A stretch of DNA of 6,881 nt from an uncultured Bacteroidia bacterium (GTDB taxonomy: Bacteria; Bacteroidota; Bacteroidia; SpSt-205): assembly GCA_937995505.1 (NCBI GenBank), contig CALKJV010000128.1:1-6881 (forward strand). Direction: 5' to 3'. The translations under genes were made by a program, and so were the position numbers. The stretch's first letter is position 1, and each line of letters opens with the position of its first letter. Below, in pieces: positions 1 to 6,488 of this stretch. Below the pieces are notes generated by a model, which worked only from the letters and a program-made list of their open reading frames with translations, had not been told where the DNA came from and made no database searches.

Positions 1-888
1 TGGGAGCAAACCGAAGGCCGAATCACCCACTTCGTGGCCGGAATGGGCACCACAGGCACTATCTGTGGCATCGCCCAGTACCTCAAAGAACGCAGCCCTG
101 ACATCCAGGTCATAGGCATAGATACGTACGGTTCCCTCTTCCAGAAGCTGCACGAAACTGGCCAAATTGACCCCCGCGAAATTTACCCTTACCTCACCGA
201 AGGCATCGGTGAAGACATCGTACCGGGGAACTTAGACCTCTCCTTGATTGACCGTATTATCAAAGTAACCGACCGCAACGGGGCCCTCATGGCTCGCAAA
301 CTTGCCCGCTACGAAGGGCTCTTTGTGGGCTGGTCCTGCGGCTCTGCTGTATGGGGCGCCTTAGAAGTAGCTCGCCCCCTCTCCCCTAAAGACCTCGTCG
401 TCGTGCTACTACCAGACCACGGCATACGCTATCTCAATAAGATCTACAATGACTCTTGGATGCGGGCACAAGGATTTCTGGAAGCAACCTCAGAACTCAC
501 CATTCATGACATCCTCCAACATAAAAACCGAAAAATGTCTGGCCTCGCCATAGTCGCGCCAGATGAACCCCTGCGTAAAGCCGTGGAGCTTATGCAGCGA
601 TATGAAATATCACAGCTACCGGTACTCTCCGACAGTCAAGTCTTAGGGCTCTTGACAGAGTCACAGCTGATAGAGGTGCTCATGGATGACCCCACCGCAA
701 AAGACCAACCCGTGCGGCGCTACATGATGGATCCCCCCGCCATCGTGCTACCTTCCACGCCCGTGGATATCGTATCTAAGATGCTTACCCGAGAAATGCC
801 TGCGGTCCTTGTACAGCTTGATCCGGAGGGATGGGATATCGTTACGCGCTCCGATATTCTCCATACGCTCTTAGAGGAGTCCTCTTAG
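1..888 (+). CDS. cbs: Cystathionine beta-synthase-type PLP enzyme with C-terminal CBS-domain pair (5' end missing)
   Basis: The frame is open from the first base of the window; about 295 C-terminal residues are visible, against roughly 450 for a full-length enzyme. Members condense homocysteine and serine to cystathionine, or act as cysteine synthases, in the cytoplasm. Seen here: the PLP phosphate-binding glycine loop GMGTTGT at visible residues 14-20, EGIGEDIVP (67-75; compare EGIGYDFIP of human CBS), SCGSA (112-116), and PDHGIRYLNKIYNDSWM, which closes the catalytic domain. Two CBS repeats follow at about 167-223 and 238-293, the second ending in the typical VTRSDIL. The catalytic lysine lies upstream of the window. 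GTG (34) and ATG (43) are internal codons, not starts. The last 58 bases overlap the next gene. Choice between cystathionine synthase and CBS-domain cysteine synthase cannot be made from this part. Ends at TAG. Confidence 0.93.
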   Translation, partial: WEQTEGRITHFVAGMGTTGTICGIAQYLKERSPDIQVIGIDTYGSLFQKLHETGQIDPREIYPYLTEGIGEDIVPGNLDLSLIDRIIKVTDRNGALMARKLARYEGLFVGWSCGSAVWGALEVARPLSPKDLVVVLLPDHGIRYLNKIYNDSWMRAQGFLEATSELTIHDILQHKNRKMSGLAIVAPDEPLRKAVELMQRYEISQLPVLSDSQVLGLLTESQLIEVLMDDPTAKDQPVRRYMMDPPAIVLPSTPVDIVSKMLTREMPAVLVQLDPEGWDIVTRSDILHTLLEESS

Positions 889-1979
889 GAGTCTTTTGGG
901 GACTCAGCTGGGCTCAAGCCCCAGACATCTTGCGCTTCATCCCCGGACGGTTTCGAGAAAACACTCATCACCTGATTGATTTGTATAATCCCCACTCGCA
1001 GCCCCTCTCGATCGGGAGTTGGCTTTTAGTTACCCGGGAGTATTCGGTAAGACTACCACCTAAACTCACCCTCCAACCAGGACAGCGCTACCGCATTGCC
1101 AAAACCGAAGGCGACCTACGCCTGCAAGGGTATCCTGACTTTCTCATTCGCTTTCCAGACCCCAATCAGCTGGGCGCTTACGTGGCGCTCTTAGATACCG
1201 CTGGGCGCTTGCGAAAGGGCCTTTACTTGGCTCCGATTGCACAGGTGCTTTTTCTACCCGACTCCGGCACCAATATCTCGCGAGAAGGCCAGCGTATGCC
1301 TTTCTACCTCCCCTCCGAAACCTTACCCGTGTGGGAATACGTACCCTGGGAGCCTGACCCCATCACGGGCATCGTGCGCTTAGGGGCTTCTTGGCGCTAC
1401 ACCGTGCCAGATGCTCAGAAAGAAGCGCTCTTATATGCTCCGGTGCGTTTCTCGGCATTGCTTACTACATACGAGGAAGCCGCTGTGCATCTTACTTGGG
1501 AAGTGGAAGGACGAGAACCCTGTATCCGCTACTTTTTAGAGCGCTGGACAGTGAAGGAAGGCTGGCAGCGGTTGGAGAGCTTCCCTTGCCCCGCACCTAC
1601 GCCCACCCCTCAAAAAAACGAATACTACGACCCCACAGTAAAGCCAAACGCCGTTTATCGGTATCGGTTAGTGTATGATGGGGGGCCTTCGCTGCGGATA
1701 GAATCGGCACCACGCGAGGTTATTTGCCGCCCTAAAAGCGTACCACTGCGCATCCAAGCCCATCCCGGCATTGTCCAGCTCTGGGTAGCCCAAAGCCAAC
1801 CTGTGAGAGTCTCTTTGCTGGATAGATACTTCGTGGAACGGCTACGACTCTATGACGGCTGGGTCAATGGAGGCGTGGAGAACATCTTTGCTTGGGATAC
1901 CACTCGGGTCCGAGAAGGGTGCTGGATAGTAGTCGGGACCGCTCAACGGCGCTACTGGGAGCGGCTCTGCGCCCGATGA
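831..1979 (+). CDS. Exported protein with lamin-tail-like and FN3-like regions and a possible type IX sorting C-terminus
   Basis: A 382-residue protein with no recognised enzyme motif. Residues 1-30 look like a Sec signal peptide: an Arg-containing start, a hydrophobic core GVLLGVFWGLSW, and likely cleavage after AQA. Residues about 45-135 resemble a lamin-tail domain (DLYNP, then GSWLL, then LQPGQRYRIAK). Residues about 205-297 read like a fibronectin type III fold (LTWEVEG, then YRYRLVYDGG). The final 75 residues fit the pattern of Bacteroidota C-terminal sorting or FlgD-Ig-like domains: VSLLDR, then GGVENIFAWD, then REGCWIVV. ATG 831 is the only usable start: an in-frame TGA sits at 819-821 and no ATG, GTG or TTG lies between 831 and the signal peptide. 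GGAGGG directly touches the ATG, too close to act as a normal ribosome site. Domain calls are by pattern only. Probably surface-exposed or secreted; role unknown. Confidence 0.85.
   Translation: MGYRYALRYSPYALRGVLLGVFWGLSWAQAPDILRFIPGRFRENTHHLIDLYNPHSQPLSIGSWLLVTREYSVRLPPKLTLQPGQRYRIAKTEGDLRLQGYPDFLIRFPDPNQLGAYVALLDTAGRLRKGLYLAPIAQVLFLPDSGTNISREGQRMPFYLPSETLPVWEYVPWEPDPITGIVRLGASWRYTVPDAQKEALLYAPVRFSALLTTYEEAAVHLTWEVEGREPCIRYFLERWTVKEGWQRLESFPCPAPTPTPQKNEYYDPTVKPNAVYRYRLVYDGGPSLRIESAPREVICRPKSVPLRIQAHPGIVQLWVAQSQPVRVSLLDRYFVERLRLYDGWVNGGVENIFAWDTTRVREGCWIVVGTAQRRYWERLCAR
868..893 (+). repeat. Imperfect tandem duplication at the cbs 3' end
   Basis: Two adjacent copies, CTCTTAGAGGAGTC (868-881) and CTCTTAGGAGTC (882-893), differ by a two-base deletion. 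They encode the last residues and the stop codon of the CBS enzyme in one frame and the LRGV-LLGV part of the next protein's signal peptide in the other. The stop codon lies in the second copy. Confidence 0.6.
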
Positions 1980-2812
1980 AGGCGACAGAGATTCTCTAAA
2001 AGGCAAGCTACTGTAAGCGGTCCTACTCCTCCTGGCACAGGGGTAAGGGCACCTGCCGCTTCGGCGGCTTCGGGCTGCACATCGCCCACCAACCGATGGC
2101 CCTCGCGATGGATGCCTACATCCACCACTGTGGCGCCCGGTTTTATCCCCTCCGAGGGAAACCAGTGGGGCTTGCCCACAGCCACCACCAAAATATCCGC
2201 CTCGCGCGTGTAGGTAAAAAGCGACTCCGTGCGGCTATGACAGAGGGTCACGGTGGCATTCCCATAAGCGGCAGGGCGAGAAAGTAAAAGCGCGAGCGGC
2301 GTACCCACCAAGCGTCCCCGCCCCACTATGACTACATGGCGCCCCTCAGCGCGAATATCGTAGTGCATCAGCAGCTCCAAGATACCCCATGGCGTAGCCG
2401 GCGCCCATAGGGCCCGACCCTGCGCCAAAAGACCCAAATTCTGTGGATGTAAGCCATCAGCGTCTTTATGCGGAGCTATAGAATCTAAAATCAGCGCTTC
2501 TGGCAGATGCGCCGGCAAGGGCAGCTGTACAATGAGGCCGGTTACCTCGGGGGCGGCATTGAGCTCTTGAATGCGCGCACGGAGGGCTTCAGCCGACACC
2601 TCGGCAGGGAAGCGATGCAAAACCGCCTCTATGCCCACCTTCTCGGCTTGGCGCAGCTTGTGGGCGACGTAAATCTGGCTCGCTTCGTGCTCTCCTACAA
2701 GCACGATATCTAAGCGAAGCTTGTGCTGGCTTACATAGGCCTGCACGCGTGCGAGGATCTCTTGCGCCACGGGCGCCCCCTTAAGCAGGCGAGCAGAGGA
2801 AGCCTGACTCAT
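1952..2812 (-). CDS. folD: Bifunctional methylenetetrahydrofolate dehydrogenase / methenyltetrahydrofolate cyclohydrolase
   Basis: FolD interconverts 5,10-methylene-, 5,10-methenyl- and 10-formyl-tetrahydrofolate in the cytoplasm, feeding purine, formyl-Met and thymidylate synthesis. At 286 residues it is full length. Visible signatures: the catalytic Tyr48-x-x-x-Lys52 in SQIYVAHK, Gln96 in VQLPLP, Asp119 in KDADGLHP, PATPWGILELL, the NADP site VVIVGRGRLVGTPLA (usually GRS; here Gly replaces Ser), CHSRT, and the closing PGGVGPLTVA. These match the E. coli Tyr50, Lys54, Gln98 and Asp121 set, so the enzyme should be active. The ATG overlaps the stop of upstream speA in an ATGA tetranucleotide, so translation is probably coupled. 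The last 28 bases overlap the convergent exported-protein gene. No promoter of its own is visible, and none is expected inside speA. Confidence 0.98.
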   Translation of the reverse strand: MSQASSARLLKGAPVAQEILARVQAYVSQHKLRLDIVLVGEHEASQIYVAHKLRQAEKVGIEAVLHRFPAEVSAEALRARIQELNAAPEVTGLIVQLPLPAHLPEALILDSIAPHKDADGLHPQNLGLLAQGRALWAPATPWGILELLMHYDIRAEGRHVVIVGRGRLVGTPLALLLSRPAAYGNATVTLCHSRTESLFTYTREADILVVAVGKPHWFPSEGIKPGATVVDVGIHREGHRLVGDVQPEAAEAAGALTPVPGGVGPLTVACLLENLCRLHRAQSRSQ

Positions 2813-4197
2813 AGATAGCCGAGAAGCTTGAGCACCTGTTTGCTATTTTGCTCCTCGTAGAGCACTTCAAATTGGGGCTGGCCGTCTCGGTCGCGCCGCA
2901 CTAAAATATGCCTCGGCGTCGGAATAAGACAGTGATGTATGCCCCCCACGCCACTCAAGGCCTCCTGGTAGGCGCCAGTGTGGAAAAAGCCGATATACAT
3001 TTCTTTACGGGTTTTCGGAAGAAAAAGAACGTTCGTATGCGCATCCGTGTGATAGAAATCAAGTTCATCACATGTGATGCCCCCTAAGATTACACGTTCG
3101 TATTCGGCACTCCAGTTATTGAGGGGGAGGATGATGTAGCGCTGCTTGAGCGCCCAAATGTCAGGGAGGATGGTCATGAGGCTACCATCTAAGATGAGCC
3201 AGCTCTCGCGATCGTTTTGGCGTTTGCGTTCCAGCACCTTGAAAAGCACAGCGCCCGATTCTGCTACGGTATAGCTCCCAAATTCCGACACAATATCCGG
3301 CTCCTCTACACCATGCTGCGCGCATGCTACCTTGAGGCGACGCACAATCTCTCCAATCACATAAGGGTAGTCAAAGTCAAAATCCAGCGAGCTTCGGAAA
3401 GGGAGCCCACCGCCTATATTGAAGTAGTGAAGGGTAGGACACTCTTTTTTGAGCTCGCAGTAGAGCCTAATCATCTTATCTAGCTCGTTCCAGTAATAGG
3501 GCGTATCCCGAATGCCCGAGCTGATAAAGAAGTGAAGCATGACCAGCTCAAAGTTGGGGTTGGGCTGAATCTTGTCTAAATACAGGTCCTCCACATCCTC
3601 TGCCCGTATGCCTAAGCGGCTGGTATAGATAGGGAAGTCCGGCCGCTCTTCAATAGAAACCCGTATGCCGAACTTAGCGGGCACATCCAGCTCGCTGGCA
3701 TAAAAATTAATTTCCCGCCGAGTATCTAGTACGGGTATAAGCTGCTCAAACCCATCATGCAAAAGATCTACAATACGCTGCTGGTAAGCTGGGGTCTTGT
3801 AGCCATTACAGATGATCATGGTCTCTTTTTTAGAGATAAGCCCCCTACGCTCCAGAGCTTCTACGATTTCTATATCAAAAGCAGAGGAGGTCTCAATATG
3901 CACATTGTGCCGAAGGACCTCTTCTAAAATATGCCGAAAGTGAGAGCTTTTAGTGCAGTAGGCGTAGTGGTATTGGCCATGATAGTCGTTTTTGAGGAAG
4001 GCTTCCTGAAAGTACAGGCGAGCTTGGCGTATTTTCCTTCCGATGGTAGGCAGATAGGTCAGCCGAAGCGGCGTACCATAAGTCTCCACTAACTCAATAA
4101 GGTTTATCCCATGAAAGTGTAGCTCGTCATCTACCACCTCAAATCCCTCTTGCGGGAAACCGACGCTGAGGTCTAGAAATTCCGTGTAGCTTTGCAC
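2809..4197 (-). CDS. speA: Biosynthetic arginine decarboxylase, short Bacteroidota type
   Basis: A 462-residue PLP enzyme of the fold type III (alanine racemase-like barrel) decarboxylases, converting arginine to agmatine, the first step of one polyamine route. It is much shorter than E. coli SpeA (about 650 residues), as is usual in Bacteroidota. The N-terminal FPQEGFEV and YGTPLRLTYLP are typical. Lys83 in YAYCTKSSHF is the likely Schiff-base lysine. Other signatures: ETSSAFDI, the glycine-rich NIGGGLPF (260-267) that holds the PLP phosphate, Cys376-Asp377 in GGITCDELD, and FHTGAYQEALSG near the end. The GTG start at 4197 is the only in-frame start after the upstream stop, and it places the family's usual N-terminus at residue 1. 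It is first in an operon with folD and divergent from an arginase-like gene across 42 bases. Specificity for arginine rather than a related diamino acid rests on family likeness. Confidence 0.94.
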   Translation of the reverse strand: MQSYTEFLDLSVGFPQEGFEVVDDELHFHGINLIELVETYGTPLRLTYLPTIGRKIRQARLYFQEAFLKNDYHGQYHYAYCTKSSHFRHILEEVLRHNVHIETSSAFDIEIVEALERRGLISKKETMIICNGYKTPAYQQRIVDLLHDGFEQLIPVLDTRREINFYASELDVPAKFGIRVSIEERPDFPIYTSRLGIRAEDVEDLYLDKIQPNPNFELVMLHFFISSGIRDTPYYWNELDKMIRLYCELKKECPTLHYFNIGGGLPFRSSLDFDFDYPYVIGEIVRRLKVACAQHGVEEPDIVSEFGSYTVAESGAVLFKVLERKRQNDRESWLILDGSLMTILPDIWALKQRYIILPLNNWSAEYERVILGGITCDELDFYHTDAHTNVLFLPKTRKEMYIGFFHTGAYQEALSGVGGIHHCLIPTPRHILVRRDRDGQPQFEVLYEEQNSKQVLKLLGYL

Positions 4198-4239
4198 AGC
4201 GCAAAGATGAAACGAAAAATGTAAAACTCCTGTTCCGAT
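4198..4239. promoter_or_regulatory. Divergent speA / arginase-like control region
   Basis: This 42-base gap is the only non-coding DNA between the two arginine-related genes, so any promoter for either must lie here or reach into the coding regions. On the minus strand CATCTTTG (4209 to 4202) differs by one base from the Bacteroidota -7 consensus TANNTTTG and ends four bases before the GTG start of speA. I see no matching element for the plus-strand gene, no TTG-type -33 box at the expected distance, and no clear palindrome or ArgR-like box. Confidence 0.5.
4202..4209 (-). promoter_or_regulatory. Candidate -7 element of the speA-folD operon
   Basis: The element reads CATCTTTG on the minus strand, seven of eight positions fitting TANNTTTG (counting the two N positions). 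It is placed as in front of aroE, where the match is exact: four bases separate it from the start codon here and five there. If used, transcription would begin at or within a few bases of the GTG codon. Confidence 0.4.
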
Positions 4240-5172
4240 ATGCCACTAACTGTAATTGCGATAGCGTGCGATTGGGGAGCAAGCCAGCCAGGGGGAGCTT
4301 CGGGTGTGCAAAGTTGGTATCACCTTGCTCTGTATTACAAGCATTTAGCTTGGCTACAAGCAGAGCATCACTACCTTGCACCCGCTAACTATAGTCATCC
4401 CTGGGTAGCGGCGGGGAGACATGTATATGCCCATCGTTTGGAGATGTGGGAAGCTTTCGCCCAGCAGATGGAAGCGCACTTGCATCCGCTGCCTCTGGCT
4501 ACCCCGACGCTATTTCTGACGGGTGACCACAGCTGGAGCGGCGTGCTACTCCGGCTACTCGCAGAGAAGGTACACTCCTTAGGGGTCATCTGGCTGGATG
4601 CACACGCTGACCTACATAATCCTGCGACTTCCCCTTCTGGGAATCTCCATGGCATGCCCTTAGCTATGGCGACAGGGCTTAATACGCATCGTATCCATCC
4701 CCTGCCCGAGGAGACCTGGCAACGGTGGCAGCAGCGGGTACGCTCCGCTCTCCCTCCCGAAAACCTCCTGCTCGTCGGCCTGCGTAGCTACGAAGAGCCC
4801 GAGTTGAGCCTAATCCAAGCCCACCAAATTCCTCACTTCACGGCAGCAGAGCTTCATACAAAAGGGATAGGCCCCGCCGTAGAGGCAGCCCGAGCATTAG
4901 CCCAGCGGTGTGAAGCATTGTATATAAGCTTTGATGTAGATGTATGGGACCCCAGCATAGCCAAGGGCACAGGTACGCCCGCCGTGGGCGGGCTAAACAT
5001 TGCGCAAGTGCGCAACTTTTTGGAAGAGGTATTTCAGTGGCCGCAAACTCGCTACGTAGAGGTTACTGAGATCAATCCGCTCTTAGACTACACGAACCAG
5101 ACAGCCCTTTATGCATATGGCACGGTTCGGCCCTTCGTGGATAGGGCTAGCGAAGGGGATAGCGATATTTAG
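4240..5172 (+). CDS. Arginase-family ureohydrolase (arginase-like; agmatine use possible)
   Basis: A 310-residue binuclear-manganese enzyme that hydrolyses a guanidino group to urea; arginase gives ornithine, agmatinase gives putrescine. All six metal ligands are present: His97 (TGDHS), Asp120, His122 and Asp124 (WLDAHAD), Asp232 and Asp234 (SFDVD). Glu277 (EINP) and His137 (equivalent to rat His141) also remain. TSPSGNLHGMPLA and GTGTPAVGGLN are arginase-type rather than agmatinase-type. However, two positions that bind the amino-acid end of arginine in rat arginase differ by my alignment: Asn130 is His126 here and Asp183 is Glu185. ATG 4240 is the first start after an in-frame TAA (4222-4224). 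Divergent from speA, so arginine or agmatine are the obvious substrates. The 62-base overlap with the next gene begins just after the conserved LDYTNQTA, so only the variable tail is shared. Confidence 0.9.
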   Translation: MPLTVIAIACDWGASQPGGASGVQSWYHLALYYKHLAWLQAEHHYLAPANYSHPWVAAGRHVYAHRLEMWEAFAQQMEAHLHPLPLATPTLFLTGDHSWSGVLLRLLAEKVHSLGVIWLDAHADLHNPATSPSGNLHGMPLAMATGLNTHRIHPLPEETWQRWQQRVRSALPPENLLLVGLRSYEEPELSLIQAHQIPHFTAAELHTKGIGPAVEAARALAQRCEALYISFDVDVWDPSIAKGTGTPAVGGLNIAQVRNFLEEVFQWPQTRYVEVTEINPLLDYTNQTALYAYGTVRPFVDRASEGDSDI

Positions 5173-5692
5173 CGGAGGGATAGGGATTTTATGGGCCCAA
5201 CTCCCCACCCGCTATGTACTGAAGCTAGATGCGTTGAGCTTTCTAAGCCGAGAGCATCGTATAACGGGGGAATATCGCCTTTTTCGGTGGGCACCGCCAT
5301 TTATCGCCTCCGTGGAGCGGGCTCGGTGGGAAGGGCTGACGGTAACCTTGAGCCTAAGCTACTATCGCTATCTGCCGCAGCGCGGGGCCATAGGGCGTCC
5401 CGGCGCGCGCTACTACTTCTGGAAGCGGCCCTACACGCCAGAAGGCCTATGGGTAGGGCTACACGGTGCTATCGCCAGCTGGGCCGCCCGCCGCGAAAAA
5501 GCTTACTGGAGCGCAGGTGCAGGCCTGAGCTTAGGCTACCAACATCTCTTTCGGCAAGCGTATGGGGCTGCGGTGGAACCCTATCTCTTAGCCGAGGTAC
5601 TTTCTCGGCGCCCTCCCCGGGGAATGGCCCTGCAGGTGGGATTGAACGTAGGGTTTGCGGCTCGGAAGTGGGACCGCCGAAACCTCCCCTAA
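5111..5692 (+). CDS. Small exported beta-rich protein, probable outer-membrane barrel (DUF3575-like pattern)
   Basis: A 193-residue protein with a likely signal peptide: one Arg and one Lys before or within residues 1-15, a hydrophobic stretch GIAIFSGGIGILW, and probable cleavage near AQ-LP (about residue 30). The mature part of about 163 residues has short alternating polar and aromatic or aliphatic strands, with YYFWKRPYTPEGLWVGLHGA (101-120) and SAGAGLSLGYQHLF (134-147). This strand pattern, and a YYF before a glycine-rich hairpin and a GYQ, recalls the DUF3575 outer-membrane barrel family of Bacteroidota; I cannot confirm membership. The start is ATG 5111 or ATG 5117; no other start exists before the signal peptide, so the long overlap with the arginase-like gene (62 or 56 bases) is real if the protein is exported. 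The stop TAA shares bases with the aroE stop. Confidence 0.8.
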   Translation: MHMARFGPSWIGLAKGIAIFSGGIGILWAQLPTRYVLKLDALSFLSREHRITGEYRLFRWAPPFIASVERARWEGLTVTLSLSYYRYLPQRGAIGRPGARYYFWKRPYTPEGLWVGLHGAIASWAARREKAYWSAGAGLSLGYQHLFRQAYGAAVEPYLLAEVLSRRPPRGMALQVGLNVGFAARKWDRRNLP

Positions 5693-6483
5693 GAAGCCGA
5701 TCGTATCCGAGGCCGATAGCGCTCTACCCACATCCGCTCCCAAATCGCCAAACTTCGCTCCGCCTGCTTGCGGAAAAAAAGCATCCCCGTCTCTATAGAC
5801 GCGCCCTGCTGCCGAGCCCTCTGCGCAAAAAGGGTGGGATTGGGATTGTAAATGAGCTCCCACACAACCCAGGTGGGCTGAATACGATCCGGAGGAAAAT
5901 CTGGTAAAGCCTGTATGCGGGGAAACATCCCTATGGGCGTGGCTTGCACGAGAAGGGTGCGGGCGGGCCACGGCTGGTCTATCGCTTGGCTGTAAGAGAG
6001 CACGTTGTGAGGGGCTGCAAAGGGTAAAGGAGCTCGCTCCGGCGTACGACTCACGAAATAGATAGGTATCTCCGGCAAAAGCTGCCAATGAGCCCAGGCC
6101 ACCGCCCGAGCGGCCCCCCCCGTGCCTAAAAGGAGTACCGCTTCCCACTCGGGGTAGACATGCTGGAGCTCGCCTAGTAAATAATAAGCCGCCTCAAAGT
6201 CTGTGTTATAGCCATGCCACTGGCCTTCTGGGGTGATAGCCACCGTATTTACAGCTCGGATAGCCTCTACGACAGGATCGCGCACATCCAGAAGGTCATA
6301 TATAGTGCTCTTATACGGAGTCGTTACATTGAAGCCTATCCAGCGGCGCTCCGCAATCTGCGCTCGTAGCTGCTCAGGGCTGCTCGTAGGGGTGGTTTTC
6401 TCATACACTAAGCTGTAGATCCGCCGAAAAAACAGCGGCGAGAAGGAAACCACATTTTCGCCTGCGACGAGCCCTAAACGCAT
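5689..6483 (-). CDS. aroE: Shikimate dehydrogenase
   Basis: AroE reduces 3-dehydroshikimate to shikimate with NADPH in the cytoplasm, towards chorismate and aromatic amino acids. At 264 residues it is of normal length. Visible: Ser13 and Ser15 (SFSP), which bind the shikimate carboxylate; the catalytic pair Lys58 (NVTTPYK) and Asp95 (GYNTD); Asn79 (AVNTV); the nucleotide loop LLLGTGGAARAV (117-128); the SRTPER turn that favours NADP; TPIGMFP; ELIYNP; and the closing TGMLFFRKQAERSLAIW. The segment before SFSP is AGENVVSFSP, without the usual Pro-Leu-Ser-His, and Asp of the common DLIYNP is Glu. Both changes leave known catalytic residues intact. ATG 6483 is preceded by an exact TANNTTTG promoter element. 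The gene is divergent from the hydrolase and convergent with the exported protein, sharing four bases (CTAA) with it. Confidence 0.96.
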   Translation of the reverse strand: MRLGLVAGENVVSFSPLFFRRIYSLVYEKTTPTSSPEQLRAQIAERRWIGFNVTTPYKSTIYDLLDVRDPVVEAIRAVNTVAITPEGQWHGYNTDFEAAYYLLGELQHVYPEWEAVLLLGTGGAARAVAWAHWQLLPEIPIYFVSRTPERAPLPFAAPHNVLSYSQAIDQPWPARTLLVQATPIGMFPRIQALPDFPPDRIQPTWVVWELIYNPNPTLFAQRARQQGASIETGMLFFRKQAERSLAIWERMWVERYRPRIRSAS

Positions 6484-6488
6484 GCGGA

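Noticed and set aside
825..830. GGAGGG before ATG 831 as a Shine-Dalgarno site
   Set aside because: It touches the start codon with no spacer, and no other gene here has such a sequence, so it is more likely part of the CBS-domain codons.
1..888. A start for the first gene at GTG 34 or ATG 43
   Set aside because: The residues encoded before them continue the conserved PLP-enzyme sequence, and these codons lie in or next to the glycine loop, so the gene simply begins outside the window.
2055..2068. Hairpin GCCGC-TTCG-GCGGC, a possible terminator for the exported-protein gene
   Set aside because: It is a stable UUCG-loop hairpin in plus-strand RNA, but has no T run after it, lies 75 bases past the stop and within folD, and is explained by the folD codons for EAAEAAG.
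868..5591. CTCTTAG occurring five times on the plus strand, as a possible uptake or skewed motif
   Set aside because: Four copies (868, 1188, 5080, 5585) are in-frame CTC-TTA leucine pairs and the other belongs to the tandem duplication, so codon preference explains them.
5191..5907. A 238-codon plus-strand open frame across the exported protein and the end of aroE
   Set aside because: Its translation is rich in Arg, Pro, Leu and Ser with no domain or signal, it lies in other frames over two well-supported genes, and GC-rich coding DNA commonly gives such shadows.
5588..6148. A 186-codon minus-strand open frame inside aroE
   Set aside because: It is a shifted frame of aroE with biased Ser, Gly and Ala content and no recognisable motif, while the aroE frame carries all expected catalytic residues.
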